Shown here one piece after another: positions 18,001-26,969 of a DNA stretch of 64,000 nt. Made by a program: the position numbers and the translations under genes. Every line of letters begins with the position of its first letter. The first letter of the stretch is position 1. Origin of the DNA: Sphingomonas nostoxanthinifaciens (GTDB taxonomy: Bacteria; Pseudomonadota; Alphaproteobacteria; Sphingomonadales; Sphingomonadaceae). The stretch is from NCBI RefSeq assembly GCF_019930585.1, contig NZ_CP082839.1, forward strand, positions 868,001-932,000. Reading direction: 5' to 3'. The notes below the pieces were generated by a model, which was given only the letters and a program-made list of their open reading frames with translations, was not told where the DNA came from and searched no databases.

Positions 18001-18067
18001 CGGCGGTCCCGACCGCCGCACCCTCTTCATCCTCGCCCACCACGCGCTGTTCGCAGTGCGCGGGTGA
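15038..18067 (+). CDS. Secreted beta-helix protein, pectate-lyase-3/GH55-like, copy B
   Basis: The 1009-aa paralogue of the 10319-13372 product shares its whole architecture: signal peptide (IWCLGLLMGALAGTSVSA), first module from DDPRAVTVKGVGDGRADD, second from VRTLGVKGDGTSDDTVALQ, and the C-terminal region AAVDAKGTLYFVDHRFQRVY. Identity by eye is about two thirds, with the core (AWQFTLIDSTFDGQR, HMDFRLGSGFAGIYQ) nearly invariant. The start ATG 15038 has GAGGAGG 7 nt upstream, better than the earlier ATG 15008. The TonB receptor follows 33 bp after its stop, so both are probably cotranscribed. Substrate unknown; divergence in the loops suggests different linkages or subsites. Confidence 0.82.
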   Translation: MRAIWCLGLLMGALAGTSVSAASSVLATRPDDPRAVTVKGVGDGRADDTGAIQAAIQASRGHTGEGIVFLPSGRYRISRSILVPQGVRIFGVGRTRPVLVLGDNTPGFQKGVATMVVFTGGDQYDVGKVPVPVPSTVPFNDTIRDANSATFYSSMSNVDIEIGAGNQGAAGVRFRVAQHAFLTHMDFRLGSGFAGIYQAGNECEDLHFHGGRYGIVTEKTSPAWQFTLIDSTFDGQRDAAIREHEADLTLVNVAIRDVPVGIDIDEGYSDSFWGKDVRFQNVRTAGIVISNENNAFTQIGFENAVATGMPTFARFRTSGKTVAGPAASYRVKEFTYGLTLAGLGAPGTYQTKMDAVRTAGLPAAHAAAIRALPPTSDWVSVRTLGVKGDGTSDDTVALQRAIDTHRVLYFPVGFYMISDTLKLRRDSVLIGLHPSLTQIQLPDNSPAFAGLGGPKPMIETAKGSDTILSGLGVFGGRINPRVNPILWRSGESSLIDDVKIQGGGGTFIADGKPLGVYARPGGDPIASQLIDAQYPGLWVTDGGGGTFADIWAPNTQAQNGLYVSNTKTPGHVYEFSNEHHVRNEIVLDGVQNWEFLAPQTEQEVGEGGDAISLEVRNSRNILFANYHAYRVTRNYKPNASAARLYNSGDLRFRNVHVNAESGYATCDDNGCATYLRTSKFPFENAITDMTHKLEVREREFAALDVPPVAAVPAAPASSVFPAGAKVEKLEDGFWSISGAAVDAKGTLYFVDHRFQRVYRWAEGAGLGIVADFPTDPVNLAVAASGDLLVLSSLGAEASVYSLTPGSADGHITLIPPTPAAAHPDARTLLPGNFWNNGEFKDQYDPATDHFTTLAEMFARDIGAPKAREYVSADGSVVLPAFRVFQQGPVTHLGWRFSDTLDTHGFVSAKVGERVFVANSSENVTYSGMVGAGGAVTGLKPFANRGGESVAVDAQGNVYVANGQVFVYAPDGREIGRIDVPERPLQLIFGGPDRRTLFILAHHALFAVRG

Positions 18068-18100
18068 CGGTGGCCAATTAAGAATTTCGTGGAGGAAAGA

Positions 18101-21100
18101 ATGACCGAGACCCACCGCAGCACCGCGCGTCGCGCGCTCGCCACGGGCGTTGCGCTGGCTGCGATGATCTGCGCCGCGCCTTTGTTCGCGCAGGCGACGC
18201 CGGCGGTGCAGGGGCCGCCCGCTCCGGCGCCCGCGCCCGCCCCGAACGGCGGCCAGAATGCGACCAACGCGCTGCCCGATCCGGCCGCCACGCTGCCGAC
18301 GCCGCAGGCGCAGGCAGGCGGATCGAGCAACGCCACGCCCGCCGACATCGTCGTCACCGGCACGCGCATCACATCGAGCGGCTATAGCGCGCCGACGCCG
18401 ACGCAGGTGCTGAGCGCCGCCGCACTCGCCAAGAGCGCGCAGCCGAACGTCTTCACGACGATCGCCCAGCTGCCGTCGCTGCAGGGCAGCACCGGCGCGA
18501 CCGTCGGCACCAACAGCACGTCGAGCGGCACGCAGGGCCTCAGCTCCTTCTCGCTGCGCGGCCTCGGCACGATCCGCACGCTCACCCTGATCGACGGCCA
18601 GCGCGTCGTCGGCGCGAACGTCACCGGCGTACCCGACGTCAGCCTGTTCCCGCAGTTGCTGATCCAGCGCGTCGACGTGGTGACCGGCGGCGCATCGGCC
18701 TCCTACGGCTCGGATGCGGTCGGCGGCGTCGTCAACTTCATCACCAACAAGCATTTCGAGGGCTTCAAGGCCAACGCGCTCGGCGGTGGCACCACCTATG
18801 GCGACGACCGCAATTACACGTTCCAGGCGGCCGCGGGTAAGTCGTTCCTCGACGGTCGGCTGCACGTGGTCGTCAGCGGCGAATATAGCCACGAGGATGG
18901 CGTCCCCGCTTACGGCTTCGGCGAGGGGCCGGGGCCGAACGGGCGCGACTGGTATTCGACCGACACGCTCATCAACCGCGGCATCACCAACGACGGTAGC
19001 CCGCAATACCTGTTCCGCCAGCACGCGCAGGCCTATCAGTACACCAAATACGGCCTCATCACCTCGGGCCCGCTGCAGGGCACCGCGTTCAACATGGCGG
19101 GGCAGCCGTTCCAGTTCCAGTACGGCTCGAACGGTGTCCCGGCCAAGAATGCGGCCGGCAACGTCAGCGGCTGCTATAATGGCTTCTGCGTCGGCGGCGA
19201 TCTGTCGGGCAATGTCGGCAACGGCACCAGCCTCCAGTCGGAACTGACCCGCTGGGACGGCTATGGCCGCGTCGGCTTCGATATCGCGCCCGACAACGAG
19301 ATCTACGCGACGGTGAACATCGCGCGCGTCGGCTCGCACAACACCCCCAATCCGGGTGCGGCCAAGGCGGCGAGCCTGACGATCCAGTGCTCCAACCCCT
19401 ATGTGCCGTCGTCGGTGCAGGCGGCGTGCGCCGCGAACAACATCACCAGCTTCCAGTACGGCGTCAGCAACGCGATCTTCCCCGAGAACATCGACGTCAA
19501 TCCGGTGCGCCAGCAGTATCGCGGCGTGCTGGGCGCCGACGGCAAGTTCAGCGTGTTCGGGTCGAGCTGGACCTACGACGCATATTACGAGCATGGCGAG
19601 AACATCACCGACATCCACGTCCGCAACATCACGCTGACGCCGCGCTACAATGCGGCGATCCAGGCGGTGGTCGGCGCCAACGGCCAGATCACCTGCGCCA
19701 GCGCGGTCGCGGTGGCCGCTGGCTGCCAGCCGCTCAACATCATCGGCGGCGCGACGCCGAGCGCGGCGACGATGGCCTATATCGAGCCCGGCAACGGACC
19801 GTACCAGCATACTCGCCAGACGCAGGATGCGGCGAGCCTCAGCTTCAGCGGCCAGCCGGTCAACCTGTGGGCGGGGCCGCTGTCGGTCGCGTTCGGCGCC
19901 GAATATCGCCGCGAATATTACAAGGTGACCGCCGATCCCTATGGCAACGGCGTGTCGGCCGACAGCCCGTACACCAACCAATATCCGTCCGATCCGCTGC
20001 TCAGCACGGCGGGCAACAACTGGTATGCCGGCAATTATCACGACGGCCACGGCAAGTATGACGTCTATGAAGGCTTCATCGAGCTGAACACGCCGCTGTT
20101 CGATTCGCAGACGATCGGCAAGGCGAACCTCAACCTCGCCGGGCGCGGCACCCACTACAGCACGTCGGGCACGGTCTATACGTGGAAGATCGGCGGCACG
20201 TGGCAGACGCCGATCCAGGCGGTGCGCCTGCGCGCCGTCACCTCGCGCGACGTGCGCGCGCCGAACCTGTCGGAGCTGTTCGCGGCGCCGATCGCGACGA
20301 CGGTGCCGAACATCACCGATCCGTTCAACAACCGCGCCGTCACGATCATCCAGAACACGATCGGCAACACCGCGCTGCGGCCTGAAATCGCGCGCAACAC
20401 CGAGGCGGGCATCGTGCTGTCGCGGCCCAGCTTCCTGCCGGGGCTGAGCCTGTCGTTCGATTATTACCGCATCAAGGTGAAGGGCGTCGTCTCGTCGCTC
20501 AGCGCGCAGCAGCAGATCAACCTCTGCTTCTCGGGCGTCACCGCCACCTGCGGCTCGTTCAACCTCAACAACACCAACGGCGCCAATTTCGTGAACGTGC
20601 AGGCGTTCAACCTGGCGTCGATCTTCACCGACGGCTTCGATATCGAGGCGAGCTACCAGTTCGCGCTCGATCGCTTCAAGCTGCCGGGCCGGTTCAGCGT
20701 TCGCGCGCTTGCGACCAACGTCCGCAACTTCATCCAGGATACCGGTCTGCCGGGCACGATCCCGACCCAGCTCGCGGGTGTGAACGCCGGTGCCACGCCG
20801 ACATGGAAGCTGCTCGGCACCGAAAGCTGGGATACCGACAAGTTCAGCTTCACGCTGACGCAGCGTTGGTTCAGCGACGGCGTGTTCAGCAACGAATATG
20901 TCGTCTGCACGACGAACTGCCCGGTTTCGACCGTCAACAACCCGACGGTCGACTATAACCACATGCCGGGCGCCTTCTACTTCGACGTCGGCGGCTCGTA
21001 TAACATCACGAAGAAGCTGACGGCCTATTTCAAGGTCGACAACGTCTTCAATCATGATCCGGCCGGTTCGCCGCAGACCAACACCGGCATCGACGTCAAT

Positions 21101-21160
21101 CCGCAGCTGTATGACGTGCTCGGGCGCATGTACCGCGCCGGTATCCGCTACAACTTCTGA
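18101..21160 (+). CDS. TonB-dependent outer-membrane receptor
   Basis: The 1019-aa protein has a signal peptide (ATGVALAAMICAAPLFAQA), a Pro/Ala-rich linker, then a TonB box-like stretch and plug domain (ADIVVTGTRITSSGY; SFSLRGLGTIRTLTLIDGQR; VDVVTGGASASYGSDAVGGV). A long beta-barrel ends in the canonical terminal aromatic (RAGIRYNF). It would import a bulky ligand across the outer membrane using TonB energy. SD GGAGG at 18091-18095 supports ATG 18101. Sitting directly behind the beta-helix gene, it probably takes up the released oligosaccharide. The CarO/FecR partner genes of iron receptors are absent, which also favours a carbohydrate role. Confidence 0.92.
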   Translation: MTETHRSTARRALATGVALAAMICAAPLFAQATPAVQGPPAPAPAPAPNGGQNATNALPDPAATLPTPQAQAGGSSNATPADIVVTGTRITSSGYSAPTPTQVLSAAALAKSAQPNVFTTIAQLPSLQGSTGATVGTNSTSSGTQGLSSFSLRGLGTIRTLTLIDGQRVVGANVTGVPDVSLFPQLLIQRVDVVTGGASASYGSDAVGGVVNFITNKHFEGFKANALGGGTTYGDDRNYTFQAAAGKSFLDGRLHVVVSGEYSHEDGVPAYGFGEGPGPNGRDWYSTDTLINRGITNDGSPQYLFRQHAQAYQYTKYGLITSGPLQGTAFNMAGQPFQFQYGSNGVPAKNAAGNVSGCYNGFCVGGDLSGNVGNGTSLQSELTRWDGYGRVGFDIAPDNEIYATVNIARVGSHNTPNPGAAKAASLTIQCSNPYVPSSVQAACAANNITSFQYGVSNAIFPENIDVNPVRQQYRGVLGADGKFSVFGSSWTYDAYYEHGENITDIHVRNITLTPRYNAAIQAVVGANGQITCASAVAVAAGCQPLNIIGGATPSAATMAYIEPGNGPYQHTRQTQDAASLSFSGQPVNLWAGPLSVAFGAEYRREYYKVTADPYGNGVSADSPYTNQYPSDPLLSTAGNNWYAGNYHDGHGKYDVYEGFIELNTPLFDSQTIGKANLNLAGRGTHYSTSGTVYTWKIGGTWQTPIQAVRLRAVTSRDVRAPNLSELFAAPIATTVPNITDPFNNRAVTIIQNTIGNTALRPEIARNTEAGIVLSRPSFLPGLSLSFDYYRIKVKGVVSSLSAQQQINLCFSGVTATCGSFNLNNTNGANFVNVQAFNLASIFTDGFDIEASYQFALDRFKLPGRFSVRALATNVRNFIQDTGLPGTIPTQLAGVNAGATPTWKLLGTESWDTDKFSFTLTQRWFSDGVFSNEYVVCTTNCPVSTVNNPTVDYNHMPGAFYFDVGGSYNITKKLTAYFKVDNVFNHDPAGSPQTNTGIDVNPQLYDVLGRMYRAGIRYNF

Positions 21161-21168
21161 TGACCTAG

Positions 21169-21199
21169 GGACGCGGGGCGCGCGCTGCGCCTCGCGTCC
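21169..21199 (+). terminator. Hairpin after the TonB receptor gene
   Basis: A 13-bp GC-rich stem (21169-21181 with 21187-21199) with a 5-nt loop and one G-U pair lies 8 nt after the receptor stop. No T-run follows, as is common in high-GC genomes. It separates the receptor unit from the oxoprolinase gene. Confidence 0.55.
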
Positions 21200-21270
21200 A
21201 CCCCGCCATCCCTTGCCATCGGCCGCCGATCCGGTAGGTCGCGCCGGTTTCGATCGAAGGTGGCGGCGGC

Positions 21271-24200
21271 ATGAGCGTGTGGGATTTCTGGATCGATCGC
21301 GGCGGCACCTTCACCGACGTGATCGGCCGCGATCCCGACGGGCGGCTGCACGCGGCCAAACTTCTGTCCGAAAACCCGGAGGCCTATCCCGACGCGGCGG
21401 TGGCGGGCATCCGCCAGCTGCTCGGCCTCGCCGCCGATGCAATCCTCCCCGCAGGGCTCGTCGGCGAGGTGCGGATGGGCACCACCGTCGCGACCAACGC
21501 ATTGCTGGAACGCAAGGGCGACCGCACCCTGTTCGTCACGACGCGCGGTTTCCGCGACGTGCTGGAGATCGGTTACCAGAACCGGCGCGACATCTTCGCG
21601 CGCGAGGTCGTCAAGCCGAGCTTGCTCTACGAGGCGGTGATCGAGGTCGACGAGCGCGTTCGCGCCGACGGCACGGTCGAGCGTGCGCTCGATATCGACG
21701 CGGCCGAGCCGGCGCTGCGCGATGCCTATGCGCAGGGCATCCGTTCGGTCGCGATCGCGCTGATCCACGGCTATCGCTATCCGGCGCACGAGGCGGCACT
21801 GGCTGCGCTGGCGCGCGCGATCGGCTTCACCCAGGTTTCGGCAAGCCATGCCGTGTCGCCGCTAGTCAAGCTGGTCGGCCGCGGCGACACGACCGTGGTC
21901 GATGCCTACCTCTCGCCGATCCTGCGCCGCTATGTCGAGCAGGTCGCCGGCGCGCTCGATGTGGGCCGCACCGGCATAAGGCTGAGCTTCATGATGTCGT
22001 CGGGCGGCCTCACCGCCGCGCACCTGTTTCAGGGGCGCGACGCGATCCTGTCGGGCCCGGCGGGAGGCGTGGTGGCGCTGGCGCGGACGGGCGAGGCGGC
22101 GGGGTTCGATCGCATGATTGGCTTCGACATGGGCGGCACCTCGACCGACGTCGCCCATTATGGCGGCACGTTCGAGCGCGCGCTGGAGACCGAGGTGGCC
22201 GGCGTGCGGATGCGCGCGCCGATGATGCTTATCCACACCGTCGCGGCAGGCGGCGGATCGCTGCTGGCATATGACGGCATGCGCTTCCGCGTCGGCCCGG
22301 AATCGGCCGGCGCCAATCCGGGGCCGGCCTGTTACCGGCGCGGCGGACCGCTCGCGGTGACCGACGCGAACGTCATGGTCGGCAAGCTGCTGCCGGATCT
22401 GTTCCCGGCGATCTTCGGCGTCGACGGGCGCCAGCCGCTCGATGCGGACGCGGTGCGACAGGGCTTCGCCGCCTTGGTGGCGAACGTGGGGCGCGGCACG
22501 CCGGAGGAGGTGGCGGATGGCTTCATCCGTATCGCCGTCGCCAACATGGCCGAGGCGATCAAGAAGATCTCGGTTCAGCGCGGCCATGACGTGAGCGGCT
22601 ATACGCTCGGCTGCTTCGGCGGGGCGGGCGGGCAGCATGCCTGCCTCGTCGCCGACGCGCTCGGCATGACGCGCGTGCTGATCCATCCGCTGTCGGGGCT
22701 GCTCTCGGCCTATGGCATGGGTCTCGCCGAGCTGCGCGCAACGCGCGTCCGCACGATCGGCCTGCGGTTGGAAGAAGCGGCGCCGCTACTGGAGGGTTGG
22801 GGCGCGGACCTCGCCGCCGACTGCCTTGCGGAGCTGGCGGCACAAGGCGTGGCCGAGGATGCGGCGGACGTCCACGTCGTCGTCCATATCCGCTACGAAG
22901 GCACCGATTCGACGGTCGAGCTGCCGGCCTACAGGTTGCGCGCGGGCGCGATCGTTGACGATCGGCGGACGGGGCTGCGCACCGATTTCCTCGATACCTA
23001 TCGCCGCCGCTACGGCTTCGTCGACGAGGCCAAGCCGCTGGTGATCGAGACGATCGGCGTCGAGGCGGTCGGCGGTGCCGCGCCCCTGATCGAGGCAGTC
23101 GACGCCTCGCCCCCGCGCCATATGGCGGAAGCCGGCCGGCGCACGCGCTTCTTCAGCGACGGCGCGTGGCACGATGCCGGCGTCTTCCGCCGCGCCGAGC
23201 TGGCGCCGGGCGCGATCGTCGCCGGCCCGGCGATCATTGCCGAGCCCAACCAGACGATCGTCGTCGAGGCCGGCTGGCAGGCCGAACTCACCGCGGGCGA
23301 CGATCTGCTGCTCACCCGGCCGCAGCCGAAGGTGAATCAGGCCCCCATCGGCACGCACGCCGATCCGGTGATGCTGGAGATCTTCAACAGCCTGTTCATG
23401 TCGATCGCCGAGCAGATGGGCGTGACGCTCCAGAACACGGCTTATTCGGTCAACATCAAGGAACGGCTGGATTTCTCCTGCGCCATCTTCGACGCGGCGG
23501 GCGAGCTGGTGGCGAATGCGCCGCACATGCCGGTCCATCTCGGCTCGATGGATCGCTCGGTCCAGTCAATCGCCGCGCAGAACGAGGTGATCCGGCCGGG
23601 CGACGTGTTCGTGCTCAACGCGCCCTATAATGGCGGCACGCACCTGCCCGACGTGACCGTATGCACCCCAGTGTTCGACGAGGGCACGGGGCGGCTGATC
23701 TTCTGGGTGGCGAGCCGCGGCCATCATGCCGACATCGGCGGTATCGCGCCGGGATCGATGTCGCCCGATGCGCGCACCATCCGCGAGGAAGGCGTCTACA
23801 TCGACAATTTCAAACTGGTCGACGGCGGTGCGTTCCAGGAGGAGTCGCTGCGCCACCTGCTGCTCGACGCACCTTACCCGGTGCGCAACGTCGCGCAGAA
23901 CGTCAATGACCTGAAGGCGCAGGTCGCCGCCAACGCCAAGGGCGTCACCGAGCTGCGCCAGATGATCGGCGGCTTCGGGCTCGACGTGGTCGAGGCCTAT
24001 ATGGGCCACGTGCAGGACAATGCGGCGGAGTCGGTCCGCCGCCTGATCGACCGGCTGGAGCCGGGATCGTTCGAGTGCGAGATCGATCAGGGATCGGTCG
24101 TTCGCGTCGCCGTGCGGCCCGATCGCGAGCGGCGCGAACTGGTTGTCGATTTCACCGGCACCAGCCCGCAGCGCGACGACAATTTCAACGCGCCCGCGCC

Positions 24201-24885
24201 GGTCACGCGTGCAGTCGTGCTGTATGCGATGCGCGTGCTGGTGGACGATGCCATCCCGATGAATGCCGGCTGCCTGCGCCCGGTGAAGCTGATCGTGCCC
24301 GAAGGATCGGTGCTCGCGCCGCTTTATCCGGCGGCGGTGGTGGCCGGAAATGTCGAGGTGAGCCAGGTGGTGGCCAATGCGCTGTTCGCTGCGCTTAGCG
24401 CGCTGGCACCGGCGCAGGGGACGATGAACAACTTCACCTTCGGCGACGATGCGGTGCAATATTACGAGACAATCTGCTCAGGCTCGCCCGCCGGGCCGGA
24501 CTTCGACGGCGCGGCCGGGGTGCATGCGCACATGACCAATTCGCGCCTGACCGATCCCGAGATCCTCGAGACGCGTTTCCCCGTGCTGCTCGAGGAGTTC
24601 GTCATCCGGCGCGGGTCGGGCGGGGCGGGGCGGCATCGCTCGGGCGACGGCACGCGGCGGGTGATGCGCTTCCTGCGGCCGATGCAATGCTCGATCCTGT
24701 CGGGCAGCCGCCGGATCGCCCCGCCGGGGCTTGCTGGGGGGGCGCCGGGCGAGACCGGCGTGAATGCGGTGCTGCGCGGCGACGGGACGGAGGAGCGGCT
24801 GGATAGCTGCGCAAGCTTCGACGTGGCGACGGGCGATCGCGTGTCGATCACCACGCCGACGGGCGGCGGCTTCGGCGAGCTATAA
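21271..24885 (+). CDS. Fused hydantoinase/5-oxoprolinase (HyuA-HyuB type)
   Basis: The 1204-aa cytoplasmic enzyme joins both subunits of the hydantoinase/oxoprolinase family. The N-terminal part has [18 protein letters not shown] and the ATPase-like [16 protein letters not shown] near residue 285, then [18 protein letters not shown]. The C-terminal HyuB part starts near residue 700 ([20 protein letters not shown]) and ends [17 protein letters not shown]. Full-length fused forms are usually 5-oxoprolinases, which open 5-oxoproline to glutamate with ATP, though hydantoinase relatives exist. It follows the receptor unit after a hairpin and may have its own promoter. Confidence 0.9.
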   Translation: MSVWDFWIDRGGTFTDVIGRDPDGRLHAAKLLSENPEAYPDAAVAGIRQLLGLAADAILPAGLVGEVRMGTTVATNALLERKGDRTLFVTTRGFRDVLEIGYQNRRDIFAREVVKPSLLYEAVIEVDERVRADGTVERALDIDAAEPALRDAYAQGIRSVAIALIHGYRYPAHEAALAALARAIGFTQVSASHAVSPLVKLVGRGDTTVVDAYLSPILRRYVEQVAGALDVGRTGIRLSFMMSSGGLTAAHLFQGRDAILSGPAGGVVALARTGEAAGFDRMIGFDMGGTSTDVAHYGGTFERALETEVAGVRMRAPMMLIHTVAAGGGSLLAYDGMRFRVGPESAGANPGPACYRRGGPLAVTDANVMVGKLLPDLFPAIFGVDGRQPLDADAVRQGFAALVANVGRGTPEEVADGFIRIAVANMAEAIKKISVQRGHDVSGYTLGCFGGAGGQHACLVADALGMTRVLIHPLSGLLSAYGMGLAELRATRVRTIGLRLEEAAPLLEGWGADLAADCLAELAAQGVAEDAADVHVVVHIRYEGTDSTVELPAYRLRAGAIVDDRRTGLRTDFLDTYRRRYGFVDEAKPLVIETIGVEAVGGAAPLIEAVDASPPRHMAEAGRRTRFFSDGAWHDAGVFRRAELAPGAIVAGPAIIAEPNQTIVVEAGWQAELTAGDDLLLTRPQPKVNQAPIGTHADPVMLEIFNSLFMSIAEQMGVTLQNTAYSVNIKERLDFSCAIFDAAGELVANAPHMPVHLGSMDRSVQSIAAQNEVIRPGDVFVLNAPYNGGTHLPDVTVCTPVFDEGTGRLIFWVASRGHHADIGGIAPGSMSPDARTIREEGVYIDNFKLVDGGAFQEESLRHLLLDAPYPVRNVAQNVNDLKAQVAANAKGVTELRQMIGGFGLDVVEAYMGHVQDNAAESVRRLIDRLEPGSFECEIDQGSVVRVAVRPDRERRELVVDFTGTSPQRDDNFNAPAPVTRAVVLYAMRVLVDDAIPMNAGCLRPVKLIVPEGSVLAPLYPAAVVAGNVEVSQVVANALFAALSALAPAQGTMNNFTFGDDAVQYYETICSGSPAGPDFDGAAGVHAHMTNSRLTDPEILETRFPVLLEEFVIRRGSGGAGRHRSGDGTRRVMRFLRPMQCSILSGSRRIAPPGLAGGAPGETGVNAVLRGDGTEERLDSCASFDVATGDRVSITTPTGGGFGEL

Positions 24886-24891
24886 GCTAAC

Positions 24892-24969
24892 GTGCTCCTG
24901 CGCGGGCAGGAGCCCAGGATAGCGGAGTGCGCCCCCTGCAGCTCTGGGCTCCTGCCTGCGCAGGAGCAC
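24892..24969. repeat. Double palindrome element, copy 2
   Basis: The 78-bp twin of the 13378-13453 element has the same outer arms (GTGCTCCTGCG / CGCAGGAGCAC) and inner arms (GCAGGAGCCCAG / CTGGGCTCCTGC), with a different middle. It fills the gap between convergent oxoprolinase and porin stop codons, the same context as copy 1. Confidence 0.85.
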
Positions 24970-24977
24970 GTAGATAA

Positions 24978-26294
24978 TCAGAATTGCCCGTGCAGGCGGA
25001 TCGCGAACACGCTCGCCGGGCCGCGGTCGCGATTGTAGCCGGGGTTGCCGACGAGCTGATAATCGAGTGCCACCGCCAGCGCCTCGATCGGCTTATATTG
25101 ATAATAAGCCTCGCCGATCGCCTCGGCGCCTGGATGCGGCAGGCGGCCGTCGCCGACCAGCACGCCATAGCCGCCGGCGTTGAGATAGCGCTGGTGTGCC
25201 TGCGAGATGCCGTTGACGATCGCCGCTACCCCGATCGTGTCGCCATGCCGCCCCCAGCCGGCGCCGTCGATCGACAGGCCGATCTGGCCCGTGCGATCGA
25301 TATCGGTAAAGTCGTAGGGCTCGATCTGGCCGTCCGCCACGCCGGCGCGCGCGAACAGGCCGATCGTGTCGGTCAGCGCCTGCTCCAGATTGACGCTCGC
25401 CCCCAGTCGCGTGCGTCGCGCGCGCACCAAGGCGGTGTCGGGTGCCGCAGCACCGGTCGCGGCGGCGAGCGCCAGCGCGTCGTCGTAGCGCCCGAAGCGG
25501 CCGCGATTGCGGAACATCGTGACCCGCACCGCGCCGTCGCGACCGCCGATGCTGTGGCGATGCTCCAGCTCCAGATCGAGCTGATACTGGCCGAACGAGC
25601 GCTCCAGCGTCTCGCCGTTCGGCACCTTGGAGAGGTTGAACGCGCCGAAGCGCAGCGTCCACGCGCCGCGATAGAGCTCGGCGGCGGCGCCGGTCGAATA
25701 GCCCCACGCATCGGCCGCATAATCGAAGCTGCCGACGTCGACTGCCGACCAGTTGAGGAAATCGCCGCGCGGGTCGTGCGCGTAGCGATTGGTGTCGAAG
25801 ATGTCGCCGACGCTGACCTTGCCGAGGGTCAGCACCAGCCGGTCGGCGCGGCGCGTGCCGGCAAACTGGTTCTGCGCGCCCTCCACCTGTTCGGTCTCGC
25901 TGCCGAGGCCGATCGTCTGGCGGAAGAACAGGCGCTGGAGGCGCACATAAGGATGCTTCTTGCCGACCTTGTACGCCTCGGCGCTGGGGAAACCGGCGAC
26001 GCCGAGCGTGTTGGACAGGCCGAAGCCCTGGTCGACCTCCGGATTGACCCACAATTCGCCGCCGGCCCACGGTCGCACGCCGGCATAGAGCGTCGCGTCG
26101 ACCGTCTCCTTGCGCTGGTGCGGCGCCAGGCTGTTCTGCCCCTCATAAGGAGAGGGGAAGCCGGGCGTGCCCTGCAGCACGAACGTGCCCTGCCCATGCA
26201 GGGCCAGCCAGTCGGGCAGCAGCGCGCCGTCGTCGGCACAAGCGGGGCTGCCCGCCGTGGCTGCAAGCGCGGCAAGCGCGAAACCGATCCGCAT
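24978..26294 (-). CDS. OprB-type carbohydrate porin, copy A
   Basis: The 438-aa outer-membrane protein has a signal peptide (IGFALAALAATAGSPACA) and a barrel rich in alternating residues ending in RLHGQF with terminal Phe. Phrases such as FVLQGTPGFPSPYEGQNSL, WVNPEVDQGFGLSNTLGVAG and KVSVGDIFDTNRYAHDPR are typical of OprB-family porins, which pass sugars and small carbohydrates by diffusion. ATG 26294 is preceded by GAGGGGG. It borders the carbohydrate locus and could supply monomers or aldonates to GntP. A second family member is at 50699-52120. Confidence 0.85.
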   Translation of the reverse strand: MRIGFALAALAATAGSPACADDGALLPDWLALHGQGTFVLQGTPGFPSPYEGQNSLAPHQRKETVDATLYAGVRPWAGGELWVNPEVDQGFGLSNTLGVAGFPSAEAYKVGKKHPYVRLQRLFFRQTIGLGSETEQVEGAQNQFAGTRRADRLVLTLGKVSVGDIFDTNRYAHDPRGDFLNWSAVDVGSFDYAADAWGYSTGAAAELYRGAWTLRFGAFNLSKVPNGETLERSFGQYQLDLELEHRHSIGGRDGAVRVTMFRNRGRFGRYDDALALAAATGAAAPDTALVRARRTRLGASVNLEQALTDTIGLFARAGVADGQIEPYDFTDIDRTGQIGLSIDGAGWGRHGDTIGVAAIVNGISQAHQRYLNAGGYGVLVGDGRLPHPGAEAIGEAYYQYKPIEALAVALDYQLVGNPGYNRDRGPASVFAIRLHGQF

Positions 26295-26354
26295 TCCGTC
26301 CCCCTCGTTGCGATCGGCCGCGCCTACCCGCACTAAGTGTCGGTGTCGCGTCGG

Positions 26355-26903
26355 TTATTCGCTCGCGAACAGCTCGCGCTCGATCGCCTGGATCAGCGCG
26401 TCGTCGTCGGGAGCGGTATCGGGCGAGAAGCGCGACGCGACCTCGCCGTCGCGGCCGACCAGGAACTTCTCGAAGTTCCAAAGCACTTCCGGCTCGGGGT
26501 TCGGCGTCATGCCGTAGCCACTCAGTTTCGCGCGGAACGCGCCGGTATTGGCCGCCACCGGCGCGGCGGAGACCAGCTCGCGATAGAGCGGGTGCTTGTC
26601 GGGGCCGACAACCGCGATCTTCGAAAACATCGGGAAGGTGACGCCGTAATTGGTGCTGCAGAAGTCGGCGATCTCCTCCTCGCTGCCCGGCTCCTGCCCG
26701 GCAAAGTCGTTCGACGGGAAACCGAGGATGACGAAGCCCTCGTCCTTATATTTCTCGTAAAGCGCCTGCAGCCCCTCATATTGCGGGGTCAGCCCGCACT
26801 TCGAAGCGACGTTGACGACGAGCAGCACCTGCCCGTCATAATCGCTCAGGCTGCTGTCCTTGCCGGCCAGCGTCTTCACGGGCACGTTCTGGATGTCGGT
26901 CAT
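26355..26903 (-). CDS. Glutathione peroxidase family thiol peroxidase
   Basis: The 182-aa protein has the GPx fold with the peroxidatic cysteine in VNVASKCGLTPQY near residue 36, the conserved Gln in GFPSNDFAGQEPGS, and the Trp in VLWNFEKFLVGRDG. Cys instead of selenocysteine is normal for bacteria. It reduces hydrogen peroxide or lipid peroxides in the cytoplasm, usually with thioredoxin. It is divergent from metZ with a 66-bp gap. Confidence 0.95.
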   Translation of the reverse strand: MTDIQNVPVKTLAGKDSSLSDYDGQVLLVVNVASKCGLTPQYEGLQALYEKYKDEGFVILGFPSNDFAGQEPGSEEEIADFCSTNYGVTFPMFSKIAVVGPDKHPLYRELVSAAPVAANTGAFRAKLSGYGMTPNPEPEVLWNFEKFLVGRDGEVASRFSPDTAPDDDALIQAIERELFASE

Positions 26904-26969
26904 GATCGGCTCCTATCGATATGGGCCAGCGTTGACGGCGATGGGCCCGCGCGGGCAAAGGCTTCGCCC

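Noticed and set aside
18089..18100. GTG 18089 as the start of the TonB receptor gene
   Set aside because: It overlaps the GGAGG site that serves ATG 18101.
14978..21055. A 2025-aa open frame on the minus strand across the second beta-helix gene and the TonB receptor gene
   Set aside because: The sense strand has a complete, family-typical protein in each gene. Long antisense frames are expected in GC-rich DNA. The frame product is Arg/Asp/Val/Ala-rich low-complexity, with no domain.
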